DNA of 64,000 nt from Prorocentrum cordatum (lineage: Eukaryota; Sar; Dinophyceae; Prorocentrales; Prorocentraceae): positions 95,001 to 159,000 of the forward strand of contig CAUYUJ010000170.1 in NCBI GenBank assembly GCA_963575745.1, in the 5' to 3' direction. Shown piece after piece: positions 27,681 to 39,469 of the stretch; within the stretch, counting starts at the first letter, position 1, and each line of letters starts with the position of its first letter. A program made the position numbers and the translations under genes. The notes beneath the pieces were generated by a model. The model was not told the DNA's origin. It ran no database searches and worked only from the letters and a program-made list of their open reading frames with translations.

Positions 27681-30600
27681 CATTGGACAGCGGGGCCCCA
27701 GCATCAGGTCGCCATTCGGGCCCCCCCGCCCGGGCCCCCGAAGGCGCTCTTGGACAATCGGGCCCCACTGGCAGATGGCCGCTCGGGCCCCTCCCTCCGC
27801 TGGATTCCTCCAGCTTCCTTTGAACCCATTCGAGCGCTTTGAACTTGCTACAGCTTCCGCGGGGTTCCTTTACATCCTTCGAGGTTCTTCTGGGTTCCTT
27901 TGGCTCCCTGAGGGTTCCTGCACAGTGCACCGGATTCATTTTCATGCTTTGGGGTTCCTCGAGATTCCAGGTTCATCCGGCGTCCTTTCAATTCTCCGAT
28001 GATTCCTCAGGACTCCTTCCGATTCATGCAAAGTCTCTAGGATTCCTCAAATGTCCAAAACATCCGAGGGTTTTGGGGGGACACCTCGGGGGTTCCAGAT
28101 TCCACAGGAATCATTATGATTCCCGCGCATCCCTTAGGACTTCCCCAGATCCCCCCAAACTTTTACAAACTCCTCAATCGACTCGAACACGTCGTACGGC
28201 CTCCTCATTTTAAGTTGGGGTACCACTGCCAAATAGCAATTCGCCCCCCCCCACCCCCCCACCCTCTGGCTTCTCCCAACTTCCTCTGGGCTCCTCTGGG
28301 TGCCTTCAAATTTCTCGCCCCCCCAATGAGCATTGGACAGCGGGGCCCCAGCATCAGGTCGCCATTCGGGCCCCCCCGCCCGGGCCCCCGAAGGCGCTCT
28401 TGGACAATCGGGCCCCACTGGCAGATGGCCGCTCGGGCCCCTCCCTCCGCTGGATTCCTCCAGCTTCCTTTGAACCCATTCGAGCGCTTTGAACTTGATA
28501 CAGCTTCCGCGGGGTTCCTTTACATCCTTCGAGGTTCTTCTGGGTTCCTTTGGCTCCCTGAGGGTTCCTGCACAGTGCACCGGATTCATTTTCATGCTTT
28601 GGGGTTCCTCGAGATTCCAGGTTCATCCGGCGTCCTTTCAATTCTCCGATGATTCCTCAGGACTCCTTCCGATTCATGCAAAGTCTCTAGGATTCCTCAA
28701 ATGTCCAAAACATGCGAGGGTTTGGGGGGGACACCTCGGGGGTTCCAGATTCCACAGGAATCATTATGATTCCCGCGCATCCCTTAGGACTTCCCCAGAT
28801 TCCCCCAAACTTTTACAAACTCCTCAATCGACTCGAACACGTCGTACGGCCTCCTCATTTTAAGTTGGGGTACCACTGCCAAATAGCAATTCGCCCCCCC
28901 CACCCCCCCACCCTCTGGCTTCTCCCAACTTCCTCTGGGCTCCTCTGGGTGCCTTCAAATTTCTCGCCCCCCCAATGAGCATTGGACAGCGGGGCCCCAG
29001 CATCAGGTCGCCATTCGGGCCCCCCCGCCCGGGCCCCCGAAGGCGCTCTTGGACAATCGGGCCCCACTGGCAGATGGCCGCTCGGGCCCCTCCCTCCGCT
29101 GGATTCCTCCAGCTTCCTTTGAACCCATTCGAGCGCTTTGAACTTGCTACAGCTTCCGCGGGGTTCCTTTACATCCTTCGAGGTTCTTCTGGGTTCCTTT
29201 GGCTCCCTGAGGGTTCCTGCACAGTGCACCGGATTCATTTTCATGCTTTGGGGTTCCTCGAGATTCCAGGTTCATCCGGGCACCGGATTCATTTTCATGC
29301 TTTGGGGTTCCTCGAGATTCCAGGTTCATCCGGCGTCCTTTCAATTCTCCGATGATTCCTCAGGACTCCTTCCGATTCATGCAAAGTCTCTAGGATTCCT
29401 CAAATGTCCAAAACATCCGAGGGTTTTGGGGGGACACCTCGGGGGTTCCAGATTCCACAGGAATCATTATGATTCCCGCGCATCCCTTAGGACTTCCCCA
29501 GATTCCCCCAAACTTTCACAAACTCCTCAATCGACTCGAACACGTCGTACGGCCTCCTCATTTTAAGTTGGGGTACCACTGCCAAATAGCAATTCGCCCC
29601 CCCCCACCCCCCCACCCTCTGGCTTCTCCCAACTTCCTCTGGGCTCCTCTGGGTGCCTTCAAATTTCTCGCCCCCCCAATGAGCATTGGACAGCGGGGCC
29701 CCAGCATCAGGTCGCCATTCGGGCCCCCCCGCCCGGGCCCCCGAAGGCGCTCTTGGACAATCGGGCCCCACTGGCAGATGGCCGCTCGGGCCCCTCCCTC
29801 CGCTGGATTCCTCCAGCTTCCTTTGAACCCATTCGAGCGCTTTGAACTTGCTACAGCTTCCGCGGGGTTCCTTTACATCCTTCGAGGTTCTTCTGGGTTC
29901 CTTTGGCTCCCTGAGGGTTCCTGCACAGTGCACCGGATTCATTTTCATGCTTTGGGGTTCCTCGAGATTCCAGGTTCATCCGGCGTCCTTTCAATTCTCC
30001 GATGATTCCTCAGGACTCCTTCCGATTCATGCAAAGTCTCTAGGATTCCTCAAATGTCCAAAACATCCGAGGGTTTTGGGGGGACACCTCGGGGGTTCCA
30101 GATTCCACAGGAATCATTATGATTCCCGCGCATCCCTTAGGACTTCCCCAGATTCCCCCAAACTTTTACAAACTCCTCAATCGACTCGAACACGTCGTAC
30201 GGCCTCCTCATTTTAAGTTGGGGTACCACTGCCAAATAGCAATTCGCCCCCCCCCACCCCCCCACCCTCTGGCTTCTCCCAACTTCCTCTGGGCTCCTCT
30301 GGGTGCCTTCAAATTTCTCGCCCCCCCAATGAGCATTGGACAGCGGGGCCCCAGCATCAGGTCGCCATTCGGGCCCCCCCGCCCGGGCCCCCGAAGGCGC
30401 TCTTGGACAATCGGGCCCCACTGGCAGATGGCCGCTCGGGCCCCTCCCTCCGCTGGATTCCTCCAGCTTCCTTTGAACCCATTCGAGCGCTTTGAACTTG
30501 CTACAGCTTCCGCGGGGTTCCTTTACATCCTTCGAGGTTCTTCTGGGTTCCTTTGGCTCCCTGAGGGTTCCTGCACAGTGCACCGGATTCATTTTCATGC

Positions 30601-31632
30601 TTTGGGGTTCCTCGAGATTCCAGGTTCATCCGGCGTCCTTTCAATTCTCCGATGATTCCTCAGGACTCCTTCCGATTCATGCAAAGTCTCTAGGATTCCT
30701 CAAATGTCCAAAACATCCGAGGGTTTTGGGGGGACACCTCGGGGGTTCCAGATTCCACAGGAATCATTATGATTCCCGCGCATCCCTTAGGACTTCCCCA
30801 GATTCCCCCAAACTTTTACAAACTCCTCAATCGACTCGAACACGTCGTACGGCCTCCTCATTTTAAGTTGGGGTACCACTGCCAAATAGCAATTCGCCCC
30901 CCCCCACCCCCCCACCCTCTGGCTTCTCCCAACTTCCTCTGGGCTCCTCTGGGTGCCTTCAAATTTCTCGCCCCCCCAATGAGCATTGGACAGCGGGGCC
31001 CCAGCATCAGGTCGCCATTCGGGCCCCCCCGCCCGGGCCCCCGAAGGCGCTCTTGGACAATCGGGCCCCACTGGCAGATGGCCGCTCGGGCCCCTCCCTC
31101 CGCTGGATTCCTCCAGCTTCCTTTGAACCCATTCGAGCGCTTTGAACTTGCTACAGCTTCCGCGGGGTTCCTTTACATCCTTCGAGGTTCTTCTGGGTTC
31201 CTTTGGCTCCCTGAGGGTTCCTGCACAGTGCACCGGATTCATTTTCATGCTTGGGGTTCCTCGAGATTCCAGGTTCATCCGGCGTCCTTTCAATTCTCCG
31301 ATGATTCCTCAGGACTCCTTCCGATTCATGCAAAGTCTCTAGGATTCCTCAAATGTCCAAAACATCCGAGGGTTTTGGGGGGACACCTCGGGGGTTCCAG
31401 ATTCCACAGGAATCATTATGATTCCCGCGCATCCCTTAGGACTTCCCCAGATTCCCCCAAACTTTTACAAACTCCTCAATCGACTCGAACACGTCGTACG
31501 GCCTCCTCATTTTAAGTTGGGGTACCACTGCCAAATAGCAATTCGCCCCCCCCCACCCCCCCACCCTCTGGCTTCTCCCAACTTCCTCTGGGCTCCTCTG
31601 GGTGCCTTCAAATTTCTCGCCCCCCCAATGAG
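27681..31632 (+). repeat. 650-bp satellite, six head-to-tail units
   Basis: The marker CATTGGACAGCGGGGCCCCA starts at 27681, 28331, 28980, 29684, 30334 and 30984, with a diverged seventh start at 31633. Periods are 650, 649, 704, 650, 650 and 649 bp. The 704-bp unit holds an extra 54-bp direct duplication (GCACCGGATTCATTTTCATG at 29227 and 29281). Units differ by only a few substitutions or homopolymer changes. Each holds internal GGGTTCCTTTGG-type sub-repeats and unbroken frames on both strands (178 aa on +, 153 aa on -). Confidence 0.97.
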
Positions 31633-31659
31633 CATTTGACAGCGGGGCGTCACCGTCAG

Positions 31660-32460
31660 ATGCGGCGGAGCTCCCTATGGGGCCACGAAACGTGTGAGGG
31701 GTGTGCCGCAATGGGGGTGGAACCGCATCCGGACGCAACCACTGGGGATGCCGAAATGGTGGCGGAACCGCATGCGAACGCAGCTATTGGGGCCTTCGGT
31801 GGAGCTCCCTATGAGGCAGCAACACCTGTGAGGGGTGTGCCGACATGGGGGCGGAACCGCATGCGAACTGCGCCACTGGGACCTTCGTTTTAGCTCCCTA
31901 TGGGGCCACGAAGCGCTGTACTGGGTGGGGGGGACGCATGCGAACTGCGCGCTGGGACCTTCGGTGGAGCTCCCTAGGGGACCACGAAACGCTGTAATGG
32001 GTGGAGGAAGACGCATGCGAACTGCGCCATTGGGACCTTCGGTGGAGCTCCCTCCTGGGCCACGAAACGCTGCACTGTGTGGGGGAAACGCATGCAAAGT
32101 GCGCCACTGGGACCTTTGGTGGAGCCCCCTCGTGGGACCACGAAACGTTGTACTTAGTGGGGGGACGCATGCGAACTGCGTCACAGGGACCTTCGGTGGA
32201 GCTCCCTATGGGGCCACGAAGCGCTTTACTGGGCGGGGGAGACACATGCGAACTGCGCACCTGGAACCTTCGGTGGAGCGCCCTCCAGGGAGGCACGAAA
32301 CGCTGCACTGGGCGGGGGAAAACGCATGCGAACTGCGCCACTGGGACCTTCGGTGGAGCTCCCTCTGGGGCCACGAAATGCTTTTCTGGGTGGGAGAGAC
32401 GCATGCGAACTGCGCCACTGGAACCTTCGGTGGAGCTCCCTCTGGGGCCACGCAGCGTTG
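31660..32460 (+). repeat. G-family minisatellite (~77-bp units), forward block
   Basis: About ten units carrying CTTCGGTGGAGCTCCCT, GGGCCACGAA(A/G)CG and CGCATGCGAACTGCGCC. It starts directly at the end of the 650-bp satellite. Confidence 0.9.
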
Positions 32461-32537
32461 TAGATGACGATTGTGATGATGATGCTGATGCTGATGATGA
32501 TGCTGATGCTGATGCTGATGCTGCTGATGATGCTGCT

Positions 32538-32568
<31 letters not shown>

Positions 32569-32622
32569 ATGATGCTGATGGTGGTGGTCATGGTGATGAT
32601 GATGGTGGTGGTGGAGGACGAA
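32460..32622 (+). repeat. (GAT)n / (GCT)n microsatellite
   Basis: GATGATGCTGATGCT triplets between a G-family block and the H core. Confidence 0.95.
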
Positions 32623-32624
32623 CT

Positions 32625-32720
32625 CACAACTTCATATGGTTGGGCCCTTCGCTAGGCTAATTCCCAACCATCCTGTGGTGTTGGGTTCTTGTTTTGAAAA
32701 GACGGTCCCCGCGTTCCTCC
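32625..32720 (+). repeat. H core of the G/GAT composite, copy 1
   Basis: CACAACTTCATATGGTTG, TTCCCAACCATCCTGTGGTG and CTTGTTTTGAAAAGAC. Inverted copy at 34745-34860; shorter copy at 61535-61600. Confidence 0.85.
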
Positions 32721-32784
32721 CATCTTCTCCGCTCCTCCTCCCCTCCGTCCTCCTCCTCCCTCCTCCTTCCTCTCTGCGTTTCAC

Positions 32785-33832
32785 CCACCCAGTACAACGC
32801 TTCGTGACCCCATAGGGAGCTCCACCGAAGGTCCCAGCGCTACCGTCCGCATGCGTCCCGCACACTCAGTACAGCGCTTCGTGACCCCATCCTCCTTCCT
32901 CCCTGCGTTTCACCCACCCAGTACAGCGCTTCGTGGCCCCATAGGGAGCTCCACCGAAGGTTCCAATGCTACCGTCCGCATGCGTCCCGCACACCCAGCA
33001 CAGCGCTTCGTGGCCCCATAGGCGCTTCGTGGCCCCATAGGGAGCCCCACCGAAGGTTCCAGTGCTACCGTCCGCGTGAGTCCCGCACACCCAGTACAGC
33101 GCTTCGTGGCCCCATAGGGATCCCCACCGAAGGTTCCAGTGCTACCGTCCGCATGCGTCCCGCACGCCCAATTTGGCCTTTTCGCCCACCCACTACAGCG
33201 CTCCGTGGCCCAAAGGGAGCTCCACTGAAGCTCCAAGTGGGACCGCCCGCATGCGTCCCGGAAACCCAATTTGGCATTTTCACCCACCCAGTACAACGCT
33301 CCGTGGCCCCAAAGGGAGCTCCACCGAAGCCCCAAGTGGGACCGCCCGCATGCGCCCCGGAAACCTCATTTGGCATTTTCACCACCCAGCACAGCGCTTC
33401 GTGGCCCCAAAAGGAGCTCCACCGAAGCCCCCAGTTGGACCGTCCGCATGCGTCCCAGAAACCCAATTCGGCATTTTCACCCACCCAGTATAACGCTTCG
33501 TGGTCCCATAGGGAGCTCCACCGAAGCCCCCAGTGGGACCGTCCGAATGCGTCCCGGAACCACAATTTGGCATTTTCACCCACCCAGTAAGCGTTTAGTG
33601 GCCCCATAGGGATCTCCACCGAAGCCCCCAGTGCTACCGCCCGCATGCGTTCCCCCCCATCCAGTGCAGCGCTTCGTAGCCCCGTAGGGAGCTTCACCGA
33701 AGCCCCCAGTGGGACCGCCCGCATGCGTCCCACACGCCCAATGTGGCATCCCACCCACCCACTACAGCGTTTCGTGGCCCCATATGGGAGCTCCACCGAC
33801 GGCCCCAGTGCTACCGCCCGCATGCGTTCCCC
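32785..33832 (-). repeat. G-family minisatellite, reverse block
   Basis: About 12 units read on + as CGCTTCGTGGCCCCATAGGG AGCTCCACCGAAG.. CGCATGCGTCCC, the reverse complement of the flanking blocks. At 33170-33600 the units include an extra AATTTGGCATTTTCACCCAC segment. Confidence 0.9.
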
Positions 33833-33834
33833 CC

Positions 33835-34310
33835 CGGGGCCACGAAACGTGGGGTGTGCCGAAATGCGTGCGGGGGACGCATGTGGACGGTGGCACTGGA
33901 GCCTTTCGGTGGAGCTCCCTTCGGGGCCACGAAACGTGTGAGGGGGGTGGCGAAATGGATGTGGGGGCGCATGTGGACGGTGGCACTGGGGCCTTCAGTG
34001 GGGCTCCTTACGAGGCCACGAAACGTGCAACGGAGGTGTCGAGATGGGCGTGAGGGACGCATGTGGACGGTGGCACTGGGGCCTTCGGTGGAGCTCCCTA
34101 TGGGGCCACGCAGCGTGTGAGGGGTGTGCTGAACTGGGTGTGGGGGACGCGTGTGGACGGTGGCACGGGGGCCTTCAGTGAAGCTCCCAGGGGCCAAGAA
34201 ACGTGTAGTGGGTGTGCCGAACGGGGTGTGGTGGACGCATGTGGACTGTGGCACTGGGGCCTTCGGTGGAGCCCCACGAACAGTGTGAGTGAGGGATGTG
34301 CCGCAATGGG
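33835..34310 (+). repeat. G-family minisatellite, second forward block
   Basis: About six units with CGCATGTGGACGGTGGCACTGG in place of the CGCATGCGAACTGCGCC of the first block. Orientation flips sharply at about 33833 (CCCCCCCGGGGCCACGAAACG). Confidence 0.9.
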
Positions 34311-34311
34311 T

Positions 34312-34406
34312 GACGATGATGGTGACGAATACAGCGATGATGATGACGATGCCGATGCCGATGACGATGACGACGACGATGATGATGTTGATGTTGATGC
34401 TGATGC

Positions 34407-34453
<47 letters not shown>

Positions 34454-34472
34454 GTGATGATAATGCTGATGA

Positions 34473-34504
<32 letters not shown>

Positions 34505-34550
34505 ATGGTGGTGATGATGGTGACGACGATGGCGATGGCGATGGCGATGG

Positions 34551-34586
<36 letters not shown>

Positions 34587-34589
34587 TGG

Positions 34590-34652
<63 letters not shown>

Positions 34653-34676
34653 CAACTATGCAGATGATAATGATGC

Positions 34677-34708
<32 letters not shown>

Positions 34709-34722
34709 GTCATGATGAGATA
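34312..34722 (+). repeat. (GAT)n / (GAC)n microsatellite
   Basis: 410 bp of GAT with GAC, GGT and GCT variants. Long Asp-, Met- and Ser-rich frames come from it. Confidence 0.95.
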
Positions 34723-34744
34723 ACGGGGAGGAGGCAGCGGAAGT

Positions 34745-34860
34745 GAGGTGACGCGGGGCGTTGCCTCTTCAAAACGAGGAGCCAACACCACAGGATGGTT
34801 GGGAAGTAGCCTGGCGACGAATGCAACCATATGCAGTTGTGCAGTTGTGAATACCGCAAA
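34745..34860 (-). repeat. H core, inverted copy 2
   Basis: Reverse complement of 32625-32720 with about 80% identity (CTTCAAAACGAGGAGCCAAC, ACCACAGGATGGTTGGGAA, ACCATATGCAGTTGTG). Confidence 0.85.
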
Positions 34861-34869
34861 TGTGGGCAT

Positions 34870-35092
34870 CGTCTCCCGTAGAGCTCCCTCTGGGGCCACG
34901 AAGCGCTGTACTGAGCGGGGGGAACGCATGCGAACTGCGCCACTGGGACCTTCGCTGGCGCCCCCTATGGGGCCACGGGACGCTGTAATGGGTGGGGGAG
35001 ACGCATACGAACTGCGCCACTGGCACCTTCGAAAAAGCTCCCTGTGGGGCCACGAAGCGCTCTACTGGGTGGGGGAGACGCATGCGAACTGC
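34870..35092 (+). repeat. G-family minisatellite, third forward block
   Basis: Three units with CGCATGCGAACTGCGCC, ending where the C-family repeat starts. Confidence 0.85.
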
Positions 35093-35094
35093 AT

Positions 35095-35560
35095 ATTCGT
35101 TTGGAAAATTTGCAGGAGTTTCACGGATTGAAGGGGGTGGTTTTCAAAATGTGGCTCTCGCCTGAGCGCCGCGCACATTCGTTTCAAAAATCCGCGAGAG
35201 TCTCACGGATTGAAGGCGGTTCCTTTTCAAACTGTGGCTCTCGCCTTAGCGTCGCGCATACTCTGTTTAAATGTTTGGTGGAGTTTCACGGATTCCCATG
35301 ATCAACATACCAAATAATGTTTTGGACGGATTCAGGGCTATGCGGGTGCAGTAGTTATGATGAGCCGCGGTGTTAAAATCCCTAAAATGGCGTTCTGGCA
35401 CGATTCCGGATCGTCAAGACGCAGCAGTCAGGTGTATCTGTGGCGTTGTAATCCCGAGAACAATGCTTTGGCATGCTTCAGGGTCTTCAGACGGTTGTCT
35501 TCCAACGAGGCAGCTCCTTCAATGGAAATGAACCGCTGTAGGGGCCTATGAAGAGGCAGC
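35095..35560 (-). repeat. C-family composite, inverted copy 2
   Basis: Units with GTGGCTCTCGCCT(G/T)AGCG (module 2) then TTCCAACGAGGCAGCTCCTTC (module 1), the inverse of 6215-6905. The end block (module 3) is absent. Confidence 0.8.
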
Positions 35561-36460
35561 TTGGAGTGAGGGTCAATTCCAACATCGTTGATGACTCTTG
35601 GGTTTACACTAGTCCTCCTCCTCTTCCTCTGGACCGCCCCTGTCTGGGTAGTGAATCCCTTGGCGCTCCCACCAGCCTCGCACGCCCGATCCCTCCCGCC
35701 GCTGCTGGGGGGGGCTGTAGGCGCTTCAGCCATGGGGCACTCGACGACGAGCCCCGGAGGCCGAAGTCAAGGAAAAACGCCGCGGATTGGAGGACACATG
35801 TCGCTGGAGATCTACACAGCCGTGACAAAGGTTCGTTCCATCGGCCCCGATGATGCAATCTCCAACCCCTCTGTCTATATCCCTTACATGGCATGATGAC
35901 TGCGTCATTCGGCGGAGTAGCTTCCGATCTGTATAATGCTCGTAACTCTGGCACCCCCAAACCAGACCGGAACCTACTCCGCGCCCCACCCGCTGAGGTA
36001 CCGAGCGGCATGCGCCCGCGCGCGGAGCAGGAGCAGCTCTGCTCCGAGCCGCTCCGCGCCGGTGCGCGATGGGCGGAGACGGACTGCGGTGAACTTTCGC
36101 CACGGTGAAGATAGGGGCAAAACAATCCTACCTCGCTTTCGGCCACCCTCGCTTCCAAGAGATACCGAGCGATGCCAAACCACGGCCTGTACTGGTCAGG
36201 CCGCTTGACGAGGAGGCGCGTGGTACGACTTGGTTTTGCCTGGAAGCGATAGCGGGGTCGGTAACTCATGCTCTGAGAAGAAGGAGGGCGCCCCCAACCC
36301 TAATGTGTTGTCCCTCTCCTCCTCCTCCTCGGGCCGCCTCTAAGTGGATGGCGACCCTCCCGCCGCCACCCGCCCCGTACGCCCGACTCCCCTGGCCGAC
36401 CCCGGGGGGGGGGGCTCGGTCGTTCCGGGCCCGCTGCGGGATGGGCCCCCTGGAGGCCGA
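35561..36460. other. non-repetitive stretch, possible short exons only
   Basis: A + frame at 36105-36290 is coding-like (FGHPRFQEIPSDAKPRPVLV, GTTWFCLEAIAGSV) but has no recognised motif. No gene model can be supported. Confidence 0.3.
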
Positions 36461-36461
36461 G

Positions 36462-36550
36462 ACTTGCAGCAGCAACGACGACAGCAGCAACAACAGCAGC
36501 AACACCAGCACCACCAACAACAGCAGCAGCAGCAACAACAACGACAATGA
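36462..36550 (+). repeat. (CAG/CAA)n microsatellite
   Basis: CAGCAGCAACAACAG triplets. Encodes poly-Gln/Ser/Asn in open frames. Confidence 0.9.
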
Positions 36551-36789
36551 GTTTGCCCTCACGCGCGATGATTCCACACGAAGCATGCGACCATCATCAT
36601 AACCATCCACATCATGGGGGACTCATGTTCTATAGCTGGGTCCGTTAATCCCATTCCCAGATCTGCCGCCCAATGAGGTCTTGCGGAACACCTCCTCCGA
36701 GGAATTTCAACATATCCCGCCTCGAAAACACATGCCCGCGCCTTGCTGCGCCGATGCGAGACCGCCAGTGGAACCCCAGCGAAGGGTAA

Positions 36790-37680
36790 AGCACAAGGAA
36801 ATATCGAACGACAGGATTGCCTTGGTGGGGATGGGGGCTGTCGGCGGTGAGGCAAGGACCTGGCCCTGAATAGAAAAGGAGGAGGTCTCGAGCAGGGCTG
36901 CTGTTGTTGCTGGGAGCGGCGCCAATGCTGAAGAGAGTAGGGCGCTAGTCCAGCGTAAAACAAAACGAAGTCTCGAGCGGGAACGCTGGTTTTGTTTGGA
37001 CGGCGGCTTTCGGCGGCGACGAGGAACACCGCCTTGAGTAAGAAAGGAGGAAGCAACGAGCGGGAGCTGTGGTTTTGCCGGGACGGGGGCTGTCGGCGGC
37101 GAGGAACAGCACCGTCCCGAGGAAAAAGAAAGGAAATCTCGAGCGGGAGCGTTGTTCTTGCTGGGGGCGGCGCCAATTCAAAAGAGAGTAGGGCGCCAAT
37201 CCAGCGTAAAACAAAACGAAGTCTCGGGCGGGAGCGCTGGTTTTGTCGTGGCGGCGGCTTTCGGCGGCGAGGAGGAACGCCGCCTTGAGTAAGAAGGGAG
37301 GAAGCAGCGAGCGGGAGCCGTGGTTTTGTCGGAACGGGGGTTGTCGGCGGCAAGAACAGCGACGTCTTCAGGAAAAAAAGGAAGAAGCCTCGAGCGGGAA
37401 CGTTGTTGCTGCTGGGAGCGGCGCCAAATCAAAAGAGAGTAGAGCGCCAGCCCAGCGTAAAACGGAAAGAAGTCTCGGGCAGGAGCGCTGGTTTTGCCGG
37501 GGCGGCGGTTTTCGGCGGCGAGGAGGAGCACCGCCTTGAGAAAAAAAGGGAGGAAGCCTTGAGCGGGAGCGTTGTTTTTGCTGGGGGCGGCGCCGATGAG
37601 AGAAAGACTAGCGCGCAAGTCTAAGGTAAAACGGGAGAAGGTCTCGAGCGGGAGCGTTGTTGTTGTTGGGGGGCCGGTTT
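36790..37680 (+). repeat. 82-bp tandem array in ~249-bp higher-order units
   Basis: Subunits share CTCGAGCGGGAGCG(T/C)TG, TTTTG..GGGACGG, TCGGCGGCGAGGAACA and AAGAAAGGAGGAAG. Three subunit types alternate, so GCGGCGCCAA recurs at about 36921, 37168, 37417 and 37588. Confidence 0.9.
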
Positions 37681-37794
37681 TGGCGGTCCCCCAAGCCCCT
37701 TGAGCGTGAGCCTCATTTTCAATGATAATGTAGCCGGTGCCTCGGCGAGAGCGCCAGGGCGCCTTTACGGGGTCCAACAATAATAGCTTAGTGG

Positions 37795-37835
37795 TTAACA
37801 CTCAACAACAACAGCAACAGCAAGAACAACAACAA
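37795..37835 (+). repeat. (CAA/CAG)n microsatellite
   Basis: CAACAACAACAGCAACAG triplets. Confidence 0.85.
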
Positions 37836-37884
37836 CACATGGAACCCCCTCTTCCTCCTCCCCCAACCCTTGTCCTTGTCAATG

Positions 37885-38530
37885 ACTCCTCCCTGTCACA
37901 CCCCCGGACGCGTCGGTGGGGCGGGTCGGGCGTTTTGCCTGAATCTTGAATTTGAACCAGTTTCGAAGATCGAGGGTGGGCGGTTTTCAACATGTGGTTC
38001 TCGCCCCAGCGCCGCGCACGTTCGTCCCGGAAGTCCGCACCTGTTCCAATGATGGGGGGCGGCTGGGTTTCAAAATGTGGCTCTCGACCAAGCGACGCTC
38101 ACACTCCTCTAAAACATGTGCAACAGCTTCAAGGCAGGAGGGCGGGTGATTTTAAAAATGCTGCTGTCGCCTCAGCGCCGCGCATACTCATCTGGGAAAG
38201 CTTGCAGCAACTTCAAGAATGGAGGGCGGGTGGTGTTCAAACTGCGGCTCTCGCCTTAGCGCTGCGCACGTTCATCTTCAAACTCTGCAGCAGGTGATAG
38301 GGTGGATGGCGGTTCCTTTTCAAAATGGGGCTGTCGCCGTGGCACCACGCGCATTCGCAGCAACAGTCTGCAGCACTTTCAAAGTTTCGCATGGGTGAAG
38401 TCCCATGGACGGTGTCCACGCACGGTTCGGGATTGCCAGGGCGCAACAGTCACGGTGAATCGTGGTGCTGCCAGGACTGGCGTGCTGGCGCGGTTGAAGA
38501 TTACCATGACGCGATGGTCACTCTGGTTCG
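37885..38530 (-). repeat. C-family composite, inverted copy 3
   Basis: End block (TCCCTGTCACACCCCC...GGGCGTTTTGCCTGA), then five units with GTGG(T/C)TCTCGCC..AGCGCCGCGCA, then GCAACAGTCACGGTGAATCG units. It is the inverse of copy 1, with all three modules. Confidence 0.8.
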
Positions 38531-39100
38531 CCGTGTTGGTGTCTCTGGAATACTGTTTGTGCCACTGCTGGGGATTATGAGACGGGTGTCTTTCAACAGG
38601 GCACTTCCTGCAAATGCAAGGACCCATGGAGAGGGAATGTGGAGGGAGGGTTTATTGCAGCATCGCTAATGCGTCTTGGAGTTACTCTGGTCCTTTTTGA
38701 CGTAACTCGGGCTTGGTGTGCTGGCACAACACGTTCTGGTAGGAACCAAGACCGACTTGACGATGCGGTCAGAATTACCCTGGTCCTCCTCCTCCTCCTC
38801 CACCTCCTCCTCCTCCTTCTCTCAGCGTCGCCCTCCTCCCTCGGCTGCGTGCTGAAGAGAATGCCGACGGTGGAAACTCCCGCCGGGGCGGTGAGAGGCC
38901 TCTCCGCGGGCCCCTCCCCCGAACAAAAAGGGCAAGGAACGCGCTCGAACGCATCGATCCTCGGAGCTCGACGCTCGATCCTGGGAAGCCTGGACCAGCC
39001 GGGGAGGAGGATTTCACTGGATTTCGCTGCCCTGATCCCCACAGCTGTGCAACACGCACCGTGGCAACGAAACACAGCGTCTCCTACCCCAGGCCGTACA
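38531..39100. other. mostly unique stretch with a short TCC tract at 38780-38820
   Basis: No gene is supported. A minus frame (RCHGACCTAVGIRAAKSSEI...) is non-repetitive but unrecognised. Confidence 0.35.
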
Positions 39101-39101
39101 A

Positions 39102-39163
39102 GCGGAGGAGGAGGAGGCGGAAGAGGAGGAGGAGGAGGAGGAGGAGGAGGAGGAGGAGGAGGA
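39102..39163 (+). repeat. (GGA)n tract
   Basis: GGA triplets beside the candidate exon at 39247-39450. Confidence 0.9.
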
Positions 39164-39246
39164 GTCGAGCGTGCGGAGGGGGAGGCTCCAGGCTCCCGAC
39201 GGCCGCGCCCCGCGCGGCGCCAGCAGCCCCCGCGCCGCGCTTACCT

Positions 39247-39450
39247 GCTCACAGGTAGCGCGCCTGGAGGAGGATGCAGATCATCTCCTCGAACGTGAAC
39301 TGGAGGCTGATCGTGATCAGCGGCGGCTCCGCGGAGCCGAAATGGATGAAGTCCATAGGCATCTCCCACGCGATGCCGATCAGGTGCAGATGGTTGTCCG
39401 TGATCTGGAGCCGCCCCATCACGACGGCGGCGAAGGTGGGGCCGCAGCAC
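39247..39450 (-). CDS. candidate exon, unknown protein
   Basis: Minus frame with strongly coding-like sequence: GPTFAAVVMGRLQITDNHLH, GIAWEMPMDFIHFGS and EPPLITISLQFTFEEMICIL LQARYL. It reaches TGA at 39251-39249. Two consensus donors lie at its end (CCT|GTGAGC and GCAG|GTAAGC), so it may be an internal exon rather than a C terminus. It overlaps the end of the LINE-derived frame (next feature) in a different frame and lies just downstream of it on the same strand. Either the LINE 3' end is inserted upstream of a host exon, or the LINE frame ends at about 39470. The family was not recognised. Confidence 0.4.
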
Positions 39451-39469
39451 GGGAGGCGGCTTCTTCATG

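Noticed and set aside
27681-31632. CRISPR-like or multicopy gene interpretation of the 650-bp array
   Set aside because: Units are contiguous without unique spacers, and frames lack any domain; a satellite is the simpler reading.
37760-37800. tRNA-like D-arm string TAGCTTAGTGGTTAACAC
   Set aside because: No acceptor stem, anticodon arm or GGTTCRA T-loop at the required distances; it leads straight into a CAA microsatellite.
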